Of a stretch of DNA of 64,000 nucleotides, positions 32,825 to 41,203 are shown one piece after another. Within the stretch, counting starts at the first letter, position 1, and each line of letters starts with the position of its first letter. Under the pieces are notes generated by a model, which did not search any database, was not told where the DNA came from, and saw only the letters and a program-made list of their open reading frames with translations. The stretch is from NCBI RefSeq assembly GCF_000184745.1, contig NC_014931.1:62001-126000 (forward strand). The letters are read 5' to 3'. Source of the stretch: Variovorax paradoxus EPS (GTDB lineage: Bacteria; Pseudomonadota; Gammaproteobacteria; Burkholderiales; Burkholderiaceae_C). The position numbers and the translations under genes are program-made.

Positions 32825-33736
32825 ATGCAACGGCAGTTCGGCGACATCCTCCTTGGCAGCATCGAACTCTTCTGCCTCGCGGCGGAGACGGGCGGCTTCA
32901 CCTCGGCGGCGCTCGCCGCGGGCGTGACGCCTGCGGCGGTGAGCCGCTCGATCTCACGACTGGAGAAACGACTCGGTCTTCGTCTGTTCGTGCGCACCAC
33001 GCGCAGCGTGCGGCTCACCGACGCGGGCCGCTCCTACTTCGCGCAGTGCCGCCAGGCGCTCGCGCAGCTCGCCGAGGCCGAGCGCGAAGTGATGGGCCAG
33101 CAGGCGCAGCCCTCGGGCACGCTGCGCATCAGCGTGCCGACCACCTACGGCCACCACCGCATCCTGCCGATGCTGCCCGCGTTCCGCGAACGCTATCCCG
33201 ACATCCGGCTGCATGTGCACCTGAGCAACCGCAACATCGACTTCGTGGAAGAGGGCTACGACATGGCCGTGCGCGTGCGCGCCCAACCAGACTCCACGCT
33301 GATCGCGCGGCACCTGGAGGACGCGGCGCTCGTGGTGGTCGCGACGCGCAAGTACCTGAAGGCGGCTGGCACGCCCCGCACGCCGGACGACCTCGCCGCG
33401 CACGAGTGCATCCAGTTCGAGCTGCCCAGCAGCGGGCGCCGCATTTCATGGCTCTTCAAGGAGGAGGGCCAGGACCGCGAGGTGCTCGCGGACAGCGCCT
33501 ACAGCTGCTCCGACGACGTGCTCGGCGGCGTCACGCTCGCCAAGAGCGGCGCCGGGTTGTTCCAGACCTACCGCTTCGTGGTGCAGAAGGAGCTTGCCGA
33601 CGGCTCGCTCGTCGAGGTACTGAAACCGTTCGCGGGCCGCTCGCGCCCGTACACGCTGCTGTACCCGGACGGGCGGCATGCGCCGCTGCGCATGCGGGTG
33701 TTCATCGATTTCCTGATGGCGCAGCGCGCTGCCTGA
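32825..33736 (+). CDS. LysR-family regulator
   Basis: A 303-residue LysR activator/repressor. HTH at about residues 18-45 (AAETGGFTSAALAAGVTPAAVSRSISRLEKRLG), then the effector domain with GTLRISVPTTYGHHRILPMLPAFRERYPDIRLHVHLSNRNIDFVEEGYDMAVRV, the pattern of the DsdC/CrgA-like group. It diverges from the SDR-tautomerase pair and presumably regulates it. The gene is followed by a REP-like hairpin repeat at 33745-33845. The effector is unknown. Confidence 0.9.
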   Translation: MQRQFGDILLGSIELFCLAAETGGFTSAALAAGVTPAAVSRSISRLEKRLGLRLFVRTTRSVRLTDAGRSYFAQCRQALAQLAEAEREVMGQQAQPSGTLRISVPTTYGHHRILPMLPAFRERYPDIRLHVHLSNRNIDFVEEGYDMAVRVRAQPDSTLIARHLEDAALVVVATRKYLKAAGTPRTPDDLAAHECIQFELPSSGRRISWLFKEEGQDREVLADSAYSCSDDVLGGVTLAKSGAGLFQTYRFVVQKELADGSLVEVLKPFAGRSRPYTLLYPDGRHAPLRMRVFIDFLMAQRAA

Positions 33737-33744
33737 TCAACAGA

Positions 33745-33845
33745 AAACCGTTCGGGCTGAGCTCGGCGCACACCCCATCCGTTCGGGCTGAGCTTGTCGA
33801 AGCTTTGCGCGGCGCTTCGACAAGCTCAGCGTGAACGGTTTGGTG
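33745..33845. repeat. REP-like repeat, TTCGGGCTGAGC...GACAAGCTCAGC family (copy 1)
   Basis: A partial unit (33745-33770) precedes a complete hairpin at 33779-33838. The arms are CCGTTCGGGCTGAGCTTGTC-GAAGC and its near complement around a 10-nt loop. The same unit occurs at 37347-37417. This sequence family is common between genes in many proteobacteria and resembles RAYT-associated REPs. Confidence 0.85.
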
Positions 33846-33897
33846 TGGCCCAGCGCTCAACGCCAACGCCAAGCGTGATTGCCGAACGCAATGGCGC

Positions 33898-34599
33898 TCA
33901 GACGCCCAGCAATTCCTCCAGCGCCTGCGGCTCCGCGAGCAGATCGGCGGACGCCCCGTGCCGCACGATCTGCCCCTTTTCCATCACCACCGCGAGGTCG
34001 GTGTGCGCGAGCACCTTGCGGTAGTCGCGGTCCACGATCAGCGTGGCGATGCCGGTGCTGCGGATCTCGCCGATCACGCGCCAGATCTCGGCCACGATCA
34101 GCGGTGCGAGGCCTTCGGTCGCTTCGTCGAGGATCAGCAAGCGCGGGTTGGTCATCAGCGCGCGGCCGATGGAAAGCATCTGCTGCTCGCCGCCCGAGAG
34201 CTGCTGCCCACCGTGCGAGAGCCGCTCGGCGAGCCGGGGGAAGGTGGCCATCACGCGGTCGAAAGTCCAGGCGCGGCGGCCGTCGATGCCCGCGCGCTCG
34301 CTCATCACGAGGTTCTCGCGCACCGAGAGATTCGGAAAGATGCCGCGGCCCTCGGGCACGTAGCCGATGCCAAGGCGCGCCATCTTCTCGGGCGGCCATC
34401 CGGTGACGGTGCGGCCATCGACCTGCACTTCGCCCGAAGCCGGGCGCACGTAGCCCATCATGCTGCGGATCAACGTGGTCTTGCCCATGCCGTTGCGCCC
34501 GAGCAGGCCCACCGAAGTGGCCGTCGGAATGCCGGCATGCACGCCGCGCAGGATGTGGCTGTTGCCGTAGTAGGTGTTGAGGTCGCGGACGATCAGCAT
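33898..34599 (-). CDS. livF: Liv-type ABC importer ATPase LivF (benzoate cluster)
   Basis: A 233-residue ATPase. Walker A GRNGMGKTT, Q-loop YVPEGRGIFPNLSV, signature LSGGEQQM and Walker B LLILDEATEGLAP are in canonical LivF order. The EGRGIFP sequence is characteristic of LivF rather than LivG. It energises the LivHM permease together with LivG. Its ATG overlaps the livG stop by 4 bp. As the last gene of the operon that starts with the DUF4863 gene and boxD, it probably serves benzoate or related aromatic acid uptake. Confidence 0.93.
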   Translation of the reverse strand: MLIVRDLNTYYGNSHILRGVHAGIPTATSVGLLGRNGMGKTTLIRSMMGYVRPASGEVQVDGRTVTGWPPEKMARLGIGYVPEGRGIFPNLSVRENLVMSERAGIDGRRAWTFDRVMATFPRLAERLSHGGQQLSGGEQQMLSIGRALMTNPRLLILDEATEGLAPLIVAEIWRVIGEIRSTGIATLIVDRDYRKVLAHTDLAVVMEKGQIVRHGASADLLAEPQALEELLGV

Positions 34600-35345
34600 C
34601 AGTGGTCTTCTCCGAGGTAGGCGGTGCGCACTTCGGGGTTCTCGCGAATCGATGTCGGGTCGCCAGTGGCGATGACCGTGCCGTTCACCATCACCGTGAT
34701 GCGGTCGGCGATGCGGAAGACCGCATCCATGTCGTGCTCCACCAGCAGGATCGCGTGCGTGGCCTTCAGCCGCGCGAGCAGCGTGAGCATGCGGTCGGTT
34801 TCCTCGGCGCCCATGCCCGCGAGCGGTTCGTCGAGCAGCAGTACGCGCGGATTCGTCGCGAGGCACATTGCCACTTCGAGCTGGCGCTGCGCACCGTGGC
34901 TCAGCGCGCCCGCAATGCGCAAGGATTCGTTCGAAAGGCCCGCGGCTTCGAGCGCCGAGTCGGCGGCCGCATTGCTCGCCGCACAGCGCTGCGACGCCTG
35001 CCAGATCGCCCAAGGCCGCGCGGTCGCGGCCTGCGCGGCAAGCCGGCAGTTTTCGTGCACGCTGAACTCCGGAAAGATCGTCGTGCGCTGGTAGCTGCGG
35101 CCCACGCCGTCGCGCGCGCGCCTCGATTGCGCGCGCTGCGTGATGTCGATGCCGTCGAGCGCAATGCGGCCTTCGGAGGCCTCGATCTCGCCCGAGAGCA
35201 TGTTGATGAGCGTGGACTTGCCCGCGCCGTTGGTGCCGATCACCGCATGCACTTCGCCGACGTGCAGGTCGAGCGTGACGGCGTTCACGGCGGTGAGGCC
35301 GCCGAAGCGGCGGGTGAGGCCTTCGACGGAAAGCAGTGCGTTCAT
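34599..35345 (-). CDS. livG: Liv-type ABC importer ATPase LivG (benzoate cluster)
   Basis: A 248-residue ATPase with Walker A GTNGAGKST, the LivG-type GVGRSYQRTTIFPEFSVHEN Q-loop region, signature LSHGAQRQLE and Walker B VLLLDEPLAGMG, then the H-loop LVEHDMD. Signature SHGAQRQ in place of the usual SGG is normal for LivG. It pairs with LivF. Between its start and the livM stop lies a 102-bp REP-like repeat, yet the gene order and strand continue, so the operon probably reads through. Confidence 0.93.
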   Translation of the reverse strand: MNALLSVEGLTRRFGGLTAVNAVTLDLHVGEVHAVIGTNGAGKSTLINMLSGEIEASEGRIALDGIDITQRAQSRRARDGVGRSYQRTTIFPEFSVHENCRLAAQAATARPWAIWQASQRCAASNAAADSALEAAGLSNESLRIAGALSHGAQRQLEVAMCLATNPRVLLLDEPLAGMGAEETDRMLTLLARLKATHAILLVEHDMDAVFRIADRITVMVNGTVIATGDPTSIRENPEVRTAYLGEDH

Positions 35346-35350
35346 GGTTT

Positions 35351-35453
35351 TGCTCCTTCCCCTTCCGGGGGAAGGTTGGGATGGGGGCAAGCAGAGCGCC
35401 CGATGGAAACGCCGCGTGCCCCCACCCCGGCCCTCCCCCGGGAGGGGAGGGAG
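35351..35453. repeat. REP-like inverted pair, CCTTCCCC/GGGGAAGG family (copy 1)
   Basis: Two palindromic units face each other: 35351-35389 (stem CCTTCCCCTTCC-GGGGGAAGG followed by a G-rich tail ATGGGGGCA) and 35414-35453 (complementary tail TGCCCCCAC then CCCTCCCCCGGGAGGGGAGGG). The whole can fold as a long cruciform. Similar pairs lie at 39484-39610 and 51884-51987. It separates livG from livM. Confidence 0.82.
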
Positions 35454-35469
35454 AAAGACAGTGAGCGGC

Positions 35470-36423
35470 TCATGCGGCCTCCTTCGGCGAGATGCGATTC
35501 ACCAACCCGATCAACCCCTTCGGCAGCCACGCCACGAACACGATGATCGCGATGCCCAGCGTGAGCTGCCAGTGGTCCGCGAGCGGTCCCATCACGGCGT
35601 GCGTCGAGAAGATTTCCTTCAAGAGCGTGAACGCGATCGCGCCGATCACCGCGCCGCGCAGGTGGCCGAGGCCACCGAGGATCACCATCAGCAGCACCTC
35701 GCCCGAGTTGTGCCAGGCCATCAACTCGGGATTGACCACCCCGTCGCGCGAGGCCAGCAGGAAACCCGCGAGCCCCGCGAGCGCACCCGCCAGCACGAAG
35801 GCCGCGAGCTTGTAGCCGTACACGGGGAAGCCCGCCGCGCGCATGCGCTGCTCGTTCACGCGAATGCCCGCGAGTGCGGCGCCGAAGCGCGAGCGGCGAA
35901 TCAGCGCGAGCAGCCCGTAGGTGAACACCAACGATGCAAGCACCACGTAGAACAGCACCGTGCGGTTCTCCAGGTCGAGCGCGCCGATGGCGGGCCGCAC
36001 GTACATGTAGATGCCGTCGCTGCCGCCGCCGACCTTGGTGTCGTGGAACACGAAGAAGGCCATCTGCGCGAAGGCCAGCGTGACCATGATGAAGTACACG
36101 CCGCGCGTGCGCAGGCTCAAGGCGCCGACGAACAGCGCATAGAGCGCCGCCGCGCCCACGGCCATCGGCAGCAGCAGTGCGAAGTTGCCGCCTTCGCTGC
36201 CCGATGCGAGCACCGTCACGTAGGCGCCGATGCCGTAGAACGCCGCATGGCCCAGGCTCACGAGGCCGGTCATGCCGACCAGCAGTTCGAGGCTCAGCGC
36301 GAAGATCGACAGGATCATCACCTTCACGACGAAGTCCGAGGCGTAGTTGCCCATCAACGGGCCGGCGATGCCGATGAGCAGCGCGCAGGCCAGGGGCACG
36401 AGGAATGCACCCTTCTTCATCAT
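35470..36423 (-). CDS. livM: Liv-type ABC importer permease LivM (benzoate cluster)
   Basis: A 317-residue inner-membrane permease with about 9 hydrophobic helices. Family motifs: LVGMTGLVSLGHAAFYGIGAYVTVL near residues 47-72, RTRGVYFIMVTLAFAQM, and the EAA-like GIRVNEQRMRAAGFPVYGYKLAAFVLAGALAGLAG. The ATG at 36423 overlaps the livH stop by 4 bp (an in-frame second ATG is at 36420). It forms the channel with LivH. In this operon the substrate is most likely benzoate or a related aromatic acid. Confidence 0.93.
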   Translation of the reverse strand: MMKKGAFLVPLACALLIGIAGPLMGNYASDFVVKVMILSIFALSLELLVGMTGLVSLGHAAFYGIGAYVTVLASGSEGGNFALLLPMAVGAAALYALFVGALSLRTRGVYFIMVTLAFAQMAFFVFHDTKVGGGSDGIYMYVRPAIGALDLENRTVLFYVVLASLVFTYGLLALIRRSRFGAALAGIRVNEQRMRAAGFPVYGYKLAAFVLAGALAGLAGFLLASRDGVVNPELMAWHNSGEVLLMVILGGLGHLRGAVIGAIAFTLLKEIFSTHAVMGPLADHWQLTLGIAIIVFVAWLPKGLIGLVNRISPKEAA

Positions 36424-37292
36424 GGCCGCCTCCCCATCAGCCCTTCGGGCTTCCAGATCAGCACGATGGCCATCAAGAGGTAGATGCCGATGCCGCTCAA
36501 GTCCGCGAAGAACACCTTGCCGAAGGTGTCGACAAAACCCACCAGCAGCGAGGCCAGCAGCGCACCGGTGATCGAGCCGATGCCGCCGATCACCACCAGC
36601 ACGAAGCAGATGATGAGCACGCTCGCGCCCATGTTCGGATACACCGAGGACATCGGCGCGGCGATCATCCCGGCCAGCGCAGCGAGCGCCACGCCCGCCG
36701 CGAACACGATGCGGTAGAGCCGCTTCACGTCGATGCCGAGGCCCCGCACCATGTCGCGGTTGCTCGCGCCGGCGCGGATCATCATGCCCAGGCGCGTGCG
36801 GTTCACCACCCAGTACAAGCCCACCGCGAGCACGATGCATGCGGCCGAGGCGAAGAGCCGGTACCACGGGTAGCTCATGACGTTGCCGAGCGCGAAGCTG
36901 CCGTCGAGCCATGCGGGCACCTTCACCCCATGCACGTCGTTGCCCACGAATATGGAGCGCAACTCCTCGAACACCAGGATGAGCCCGTAAGTCATCAGCA
37001 CCTGCTGCAGGTGGTCACGCTGGTAGAGGTAGCTGAAGAACGCCCATTCGAGCAGGTAGCCGAAGATCGCCGCGAGCACCACGCCCGCCACCAGCATCAG
37101 CAGGAACTGGTCGCCGAACAGCGGTGCGAGCGAGAACGCGAGATACGCGCCGATCATGTAGAAGCTGCCGTGCGCGAGGTTGATCACGCCCATGATCCCG
37201 AAGATCAGCGTGAGGCCCGATGCCACGAGGAAGAGCAGCAGTCCGTACTGAACGGAGTTCAGGCACTGGACGAGGAAGGTTCCGAAATCCAC
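36420..37292 (-). CDS. livH: Liv-type ABC importer permease LivH (benzoate cluster)
   Basis: A 290-residue permease with about 8 membrane helices. The N-terminal LNSVQYGLLLFLVASGLTLIFGIMGVINLAHGSFYMIGAY is the standard LivH signature, and the EAA-like loop is RAGASNRDMVRGLGIDVKRLYRIVFAAGVALAALAGM. It partners LivM. A REP-like element lies between it and livK. Substrate assignment follows from the surrounding boxD/bclA operon, not from the sequence itself. Confidence 0.93.
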   Translation of the reverse strand: MDFGTFLVQCLNSVQYGLLLFLVASGLTLIFGIMGVINLAHGSFYMIGAYLAFSLAPLFGDQFLLMLVAGVVLAAIFGYLLEWAFFSYLYQRDHLQQVLMTYGLILVFEELRSIFVGNDVHGVKVPAWLDGSFALGNVMSYPWYRLFASAACIVLAVGLYWVVNRTRLGMMIRAGASNRDMVRGLGIDVKRLYRIVFAAGVALAALAGMIAAPMSSVYPNMGASVLIICFVLVVIGGIGSITGALLASLLVGFVDTFGKVFFADLSGIGIYLLMAIVLIWKPEGLMGRRP

Positions 37293-37346
37293 AGGGTGAT
37301 ACCGGTTGGAAGCAAAGACGAAGACCCCTCACCATCCATTCGACGA

Positions 37347-37417
37347 TCCCTTCGGCCTGAGCTTGTCGAAGGCTTGCCAGGGTTGTGCCCTGGCTTCGAC
37401 AGGCTCAGCCCGAACGG
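37347..37417. repeat. REP-like repeat, TTCGGCCTGAGC...CAGGCTCAGCC family (copy 2)
   Basis: CCTTCGGCCTGAGCTTGTCGAAGG-type left arm (37347-37371) and the near-complementary CTTCGACAGGCTCAGCCCGAACGG (37393-37417) flank a second small stem (CCAGGG-TTGTG-CCCTGG, 37378-37393). It is related to 33779-33838 and lies between livK and livH. Confidence 0.85.
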
Positions 37418-37486
37418 TGGTGATAGTGGTGGGGTGGTGTGGAACGAACGTTTGGGGAATGGCGTGGAATGCGTGCGGTGCGCGGC

Positions 37487-38662
37487 TTACATCCTGCAGC
37501 CGCGTGCCGGATCTGCCAGGCCCTTGATCGCGGTGCTCACCAGCTTGTTTTCCTTGCCATCCACCTTGCGCAGGTAGATGTCCTGCACCGGGTTGTGCGA
37601 CTTGCTCATGGTGAAGGTGCCGCGCGGGCTGTCGATCTTGGCCTTCTCGATGGCGCCCGTGAACTCGGCCTTCTTCGAGATGTCGCCCTTGGTCGCCGCG
37701 AGGCCCACGCCCAGCATCTGCGCCGCGTCGTAGCCTTGCACCGCATACACGTCCGGCTGCAGCTTGAACGACTTGGCATACGCCACGCGGAAGGCGTTGT
37801 CGCGCGCAGTGTTGAGGCCGTCCGCGTAATGCAGCGTGGTCAGCATGCCCTGTGCCGAGTCGCCTTGCGCATCGAGCGTGCCGTCGGTCAGGAAGCCCGG
37901 GCCGTAGAGCGGAATGGTCTTGTTGAGGCCCGCAGCCTGGTAGTCCTTGACGAACTTCACCGCGCCGCCGCCCGCGAAGAAGGCATACACCGCATCGGGC
38001 TTGGCCGCTGCGATTTCGGTGAGGAGCGCCTGGAACTCCACGTTGGGGAAGGGCAGCGTGAGCTGCTTGTCGACCTTGCCGCCGTTCTTCTCGAAGCCTT
38101 CCTTGAAGCCGTTGACCGACTCGTCGCCGGCCGCGTACTTCCAGGTGATGGTCATCGCCTTCTTCTTGCCCTGCTGCTTGGCCGCGACCTCGCCCATCGC
38201 GAAGGCCGGCTGCCAGTTGCTGAACGAGCTGCGGAAGATGTTGGGCGCGCACATCGGGCCGGTCACCGCGTCGGCGCCGGCATTCGGCACGATCAGCACG
38301 GTGCCGCTTTCCTTGGCGGCCTTGGCCATCGCCATCGCGACGCCGGAGTGCACGGTTCCCACGATCACGTCGACGTTGTCGCGCTTGATGAGCTTGTTGA
38401 CGTTGTCGGTCGCCTTGGCGGGATCGGATTCGTCGTCGACCTTGAAGTACTCGATCTCGCGGCCCGAGAGCTTGCCGCCCTGTTCGTCCACATAGAGCTT
38501 GAAGCCGTTCTCGATGGCCACGCCCAGCGCCGTGTAGGTGCCGCTGTACGGCAGCATCAGGCCGACCTTGAGCTTGCCGGTGCCCTGGGCGCCGGCCGCC
38601 GATGCGAGGGCGGCAAAGGCGATGGCGGTGAGCGCGAGGCGCGCCGTGCGGATGGTCGTCAT
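37487..38662 (-). CDS. livK: Liv-type periplasmic binding protein LivK (benzoate cluster)
   Basis: A 391-residue solute-binding protein with a signal peptide cleaved near AGA-QG (residue 25). The body begins LKVGLMLPYSGTYTALGVAIENGFKLYVDEQGGKLSGREIEY, followed by VDVIVGTVHSGVAMAMAKAAKESG and a lobe with PNVEFQALLTEIAAAKPDAVYAFFAGGGAV. Such aromatic-acid binding relatives (HbaE/BoxS-like position in the cluster) capture benzoate or its derivatives. The start overlaps the end of the hydrolase gene by 4 bp. It heads the transporter part of the operon. Confidence 0.9.
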   Translation of the reverse strand: MTTIRTARLALTAIAFAALASAAGAQGTGKLKVGLMLPYSGTYTALGVAIENGFKLYVDEQGGKLSGREIEYFKVDDESDPAKATDNVNKLIKRDNVDVIVGTVHSGVAMAMAKAAKESGTVLIVPNAGADAVTGPMCAPNIFRSSFSNWQPAFAMGEVAAKQQGKKKAMTITWKYAAGDESVNGFKEGFEKNGGKVDKQLTLPFPNVEFQALLTEIAAAKPDAVYAFFAGGGAVKFVKDYQAAGLNKTIPLYGPGFLTDGTLDAQGDSAQGMLTTLHYADGLNTARDNAFRVAYAKSFKLQPDVYAVQGYDAAQMLGVGLAATKGDISKKAEFTGAIEKAKIDSPRGTFTMSKSHNPVQDIYLRKVDGKENKLVSTAIKGLADPARGCRM

Positions 38663-39474
38663 GGTGTCTGTCTCCTGTTTTTGGTGATGAAAGAAGCGGT
38701 AGCGACGGTGACACGTTCCGGCTGATCGCGATGTGGGGAATGCCCGCATTCAGGGATTTCCACCAGTTCGCAACCGCCGCCGACGCGCGCGGCAATCCCG
38801 CGGATCTGCGCGAGCGTTCCGTACTCGTCGTCGATGCCCTGGATGGCGAGCACCGGGCAGCGGATGGCGTCGAGCTCGGCCTCGATGTTCCAGTCGCGAA
38901 AGGGCGGATGCAGCCAGATGCGGTTCCAGCCCCAGAAGGCGGAATCGGCGCTGTCGTGGTAGCGGGCGAGCTTCTTCGGCAGGTCGGTCGAGAGGTAGGC
39001 CGTGCGGGCCAGCTCGATGTTCGCGACCGTCACGTCTTCCACGAAGATGTGCGGGGCCAGTACGACAAGGCCCGACACACGCTCGGGGAAGCGCGAGGCA
39101 TACAGCAGCGAGATCGAACCGCCGTCGCTGTGGCCGAAGAGCCAGGGCTTTTCGTGGTCGAGCTTCAAGGCGGCGAAGAGGGCGGGCAGCACTTCGTGCG
39201 CCTGGCGGTGCATGAAGTCGACGTCCCAGATCTCGTTGTCTTCGCGCGGCGTGGAGCGGCCGTAGGCGGGGCGCGAGAACACGAGGCCGCGGGCGTTGGC
39301 CGCCTCGCAGATTTGCGCGGGGAAATCCTTCCACATCGCGACGGAGCCGAGGCCCTCGTGCAGGAAGACGATGAGCGGCGCGTCGGTGCGCTCAGAGGCG
39401 ATCCACGCGCACTCGATCTGCACGGCGCGGCCGCGCCAGGCGATGGTGGCGAAGTCGGTCTGGCTGCTGCTCAT
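38659..39474 (-). CDS. Alpha/beta hydrolase of the benzoate cluster
   Basis: A 271-residue serine hydrolase. Oxyanion region FLHEGLGSVAMWKDFP near residues 37-52, nucleophile elbow GHSDGGS (Ser116), Asp in IQGIDDEYG and His in ECGHSPH. This subgroup recurs in box operons of Burkholderiales between bclA and the liv genes. Plausible roles are hydrolysis of benzoate esters or removal of a stalled CoA/lactone intermediate, but none is shown by the sequence. Its stop overlaps the livK start by 4 bp, and a REP-like pair separates it from bclA. Confidence 0.86.
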   Translation of the reverse strand: MSSSQTDFATIAWRGRAVQIECAWIASERTDAPLIVFLHEGLGSVAMWKDFPAQICEAANARGLVFSRPAYGRSTPREDNEIWDVDFMHRQAHEVLPALFAALKLDHEKPWLFGHSDGGSISLLYASRFPERVSGLVVLAPHIFVEDVTVANIELARTAYLSTDLPKKLARYHDSADSAFWGWNRIWLHPPFRDWNIEAELDAIRCPVLAIQGIDDEYGTLAQIRGIAARVGGGCELVEIPECGHSPHRDQPERVTVATASFITKNRRQTP

Positions 39475-39483
39475 GGGTTTCGC

Positions 39484-39610
39484 TCCCTCTCCCGCTTGCG
39501 GGAGAGGGCTGGGGTGAGGGTCAGCGGCACTGGCGAGAGATGTGCTTGTGCGAAGGCCGATGCCCTCACCCTAACCCTCTCCCGCAAGCGGGAGAGGGGA
39601 CAAGAGGGAA
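39484..39610. repeat. REP-like inverted pair, CCCTCTCCCGC/GCGGGAGAGGG family (copy 2)
   Basis: The left unit 39484-39522 has stem CCCTCTCCCGC-TT-GCGGGAGAGGG and tail TGGGGTGAGGG. The right unit 39561-39600 has CCCTCACCCTAA then CCCTCTCCCGC-AA-GCGGGAGAGGG. The pair fills the gap between bclA and the alpha/beta hydrolase gene. Confidence 0.88.
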
Positions 39611-39613
39611 AGC

Positions 39614-41161
39614 TCATGCCTGCTTCTCCCGCTCGCGCAACCTGAAGCGCTGGATTTTCCCCGTCGCCGTCTTCGGCAGTTCGCTCACGAATTCGAGAAA
39701 ACGCGGGTACTTGTACGGCGCGAGGCGCTCCTTCACGAAGGCCTTGAGTTCGTCTTCGGTCGCGGCGCTGCCGTCCTTCAGCACGACGAAGGCCTTGGTC
39801 TTGGTGAGCCCCTCTGCGTCTTCCTTGCCGATCACCGCGGCCTCGAGCACAGACGGATGCTGCATCAGCGTGGCCTCGACCTCGAACGGCGAGACGTAGA
39901 TGCCGCTCACCTTCAGCATGTCGTCGCTGCGGCCCGCGTAGGTGAAGTAGCCGTCGGCATCGCGCGTGTACTTGTCGCCGCTCTTGGTCCAGCCGCCCTG
40001 GAAGGTGTCGCGCGACTTCTCGCGGTTGTTCCAGTACATGAGCGCCGAGCTCGGGCCGCGGATGTAGAGATCGCCGACTTCGCCGTCGGGCACCGGGCGG
40101 CCGTCTTCGCCGCGCAGTTCGACCTCGTAGCCCTCCACCGGCTTGCCGGTCGTACCGTAGCGCACATCGCCGGGACGGTTGGAGATGAAGATGTGCAGCA
40201 TCTCGGTCGAGCCGATGCCGTCGATGATCTCGCAGCCGTAGTGCGCCTTGAAGCGCTGCGCGATCTCGCCGGGCAGGGCCTCGCCGGCGGACGAGCACAT
40301 GCGCAGCGCGACGGTCTCGCGTGCGGGCAGCCTGGGTGAAGCCAGCATGCCCGCGAAGCCGGTGGGCGCGCCGAAGAAAACCGTGGGCTTGTGTTCGGTC
40401 CAGCGGCGAAAGGTGGCGTCGGGCGTGGGGCGCTCCGCCATCAGCACGACCGTCGCGCCGACGGTGAGCGGAAAGGTCAGCGCGTTGCCCAGGCCGTACG
40501 CGAAGTACATCTTGGCGCCCGAGAAGCACACGTCGTCTTCGGTCAGCGCGAGCACCGGCTTGCCGTAGAGCTCGGCCGTCCACCAGAGATTGGCGTGCGT
40601 GTGGACCGTGCCCTTGGGCTTGCCGGTGGAGCCGGAGGAATAGAGCCAGAAGCCCGGGTCGTCGGAGGCGGTGTTCACTGGTGCGGCCAGGGGCTCGACC
40701 TTGGCGAGCGCGTCGTCGAAGGCTTGCGCGTTGTCCGGCAGCGGGCCGGTGGGCTGCGAGACGATCAGCGCCTGCAGCTCGTGTGCGCCGCGCCCCATCG
40801 CATCCTGCAGCGTCGGCAGCAGTGCGCCCGACACCAGCGCGGCCTGCGCGCGGCTGTGGTCGAGCATGTAGGCGTAGTCCTCGGGTGTGAGCAGCGTGTT
40901 GACCGCGACGGGAACGATGCCGGCATACAGGCAGCCGAGAAAGCTCACGGGCCAGTCGTTGGTGTCGAGCATCAAGAGCAGCACGCGCTCTTCGCGGCGC
41001 ACGCCTGCGGCTTTCAGCGCGGCGGCCAGGCGGCGCGCGCGGTCTTCGAGCTGGCCGTAGCTCAGCGTGCCGCGGTCGTCGATGTACGCGGCGCGCCCGG
41101 CGCGGCCGCGGTTGAGTGCGAACAAGTGTTCGGCGAAATTGAATCGTGCGGGCAGGCTCAT
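39614..41161 (-). CDS. bclA: Benzoate-CoA ligase
   Basis: A 515-residue ANL-superfamily ligase that converts benzoate, ATP and CoA to benzoyl-CoA, the first step of the box pathway. The P-loop is LYSSGSTGKPKGTVHTH near residues 174-190; other motifs are MYFAYGLGNALTFPL, GIGSTEMLHIFISNRPG (adenine region), GWTKSGDKYTRDADGYF with the ribose-binding Asp, and the C-terminal lysine in KTATGKIQR. Length and the substrate-pocket sequence AYGLGN match BclA/BadA enzymes. Gene context (boxD upstream, liv transporter downstream, boxR and boxCBA nearby) makes the assignment firm. Confidence 0.95.
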   Translation of the reverse strand: MSLPARFNFAEHLFALNRGRAGRAAYIDDRGTLSYGQLEDRARRLAAALKAAGVRREERVLLLMLDTNDWPVSFLGCLYAGIVPVAVNTLLTPEDYAYMLDHSRAQAALVSGALLPTLQDAMGRGAHELQALIVSQPTGPLPDNAQAFDDALAKVEPLAAPVNTASDDPGFWLYSSGSTGKPKGTVHTHANLWWTAELYGKPVLALTEDDVCFSGAKMYFAYGLGNALTFPLTVGATVVLMAERPTPDATFRRWTEHKPTVFFGAPTGFAGMLASPRLPARETVALRMCSSAGEALPGEIAQRFKAHYGCEIIDGIGSTEMLHIFISNRPGDVRYGTTGKPVEGYEVELRGEDGRPVPDGEVGDLYIRGPSSALMYWNNREKSRDTFQGGWTKSGDKYTRDADGYFTYAGRSDDMLKVSGIYVSPFEVEATLMQHPSVLEAAVIGKEDAEGLTKTKAFVVLKDGSAATEDELKAFVKERLAPYKYPRFLEFVSELPKTATGKIQRFRLREREKQA

Positions 41162-41203
41162 CGTGTTGTCTCCTTGGGGCCTCGTCTCTTCTCTCTGGTT
41201 CTT

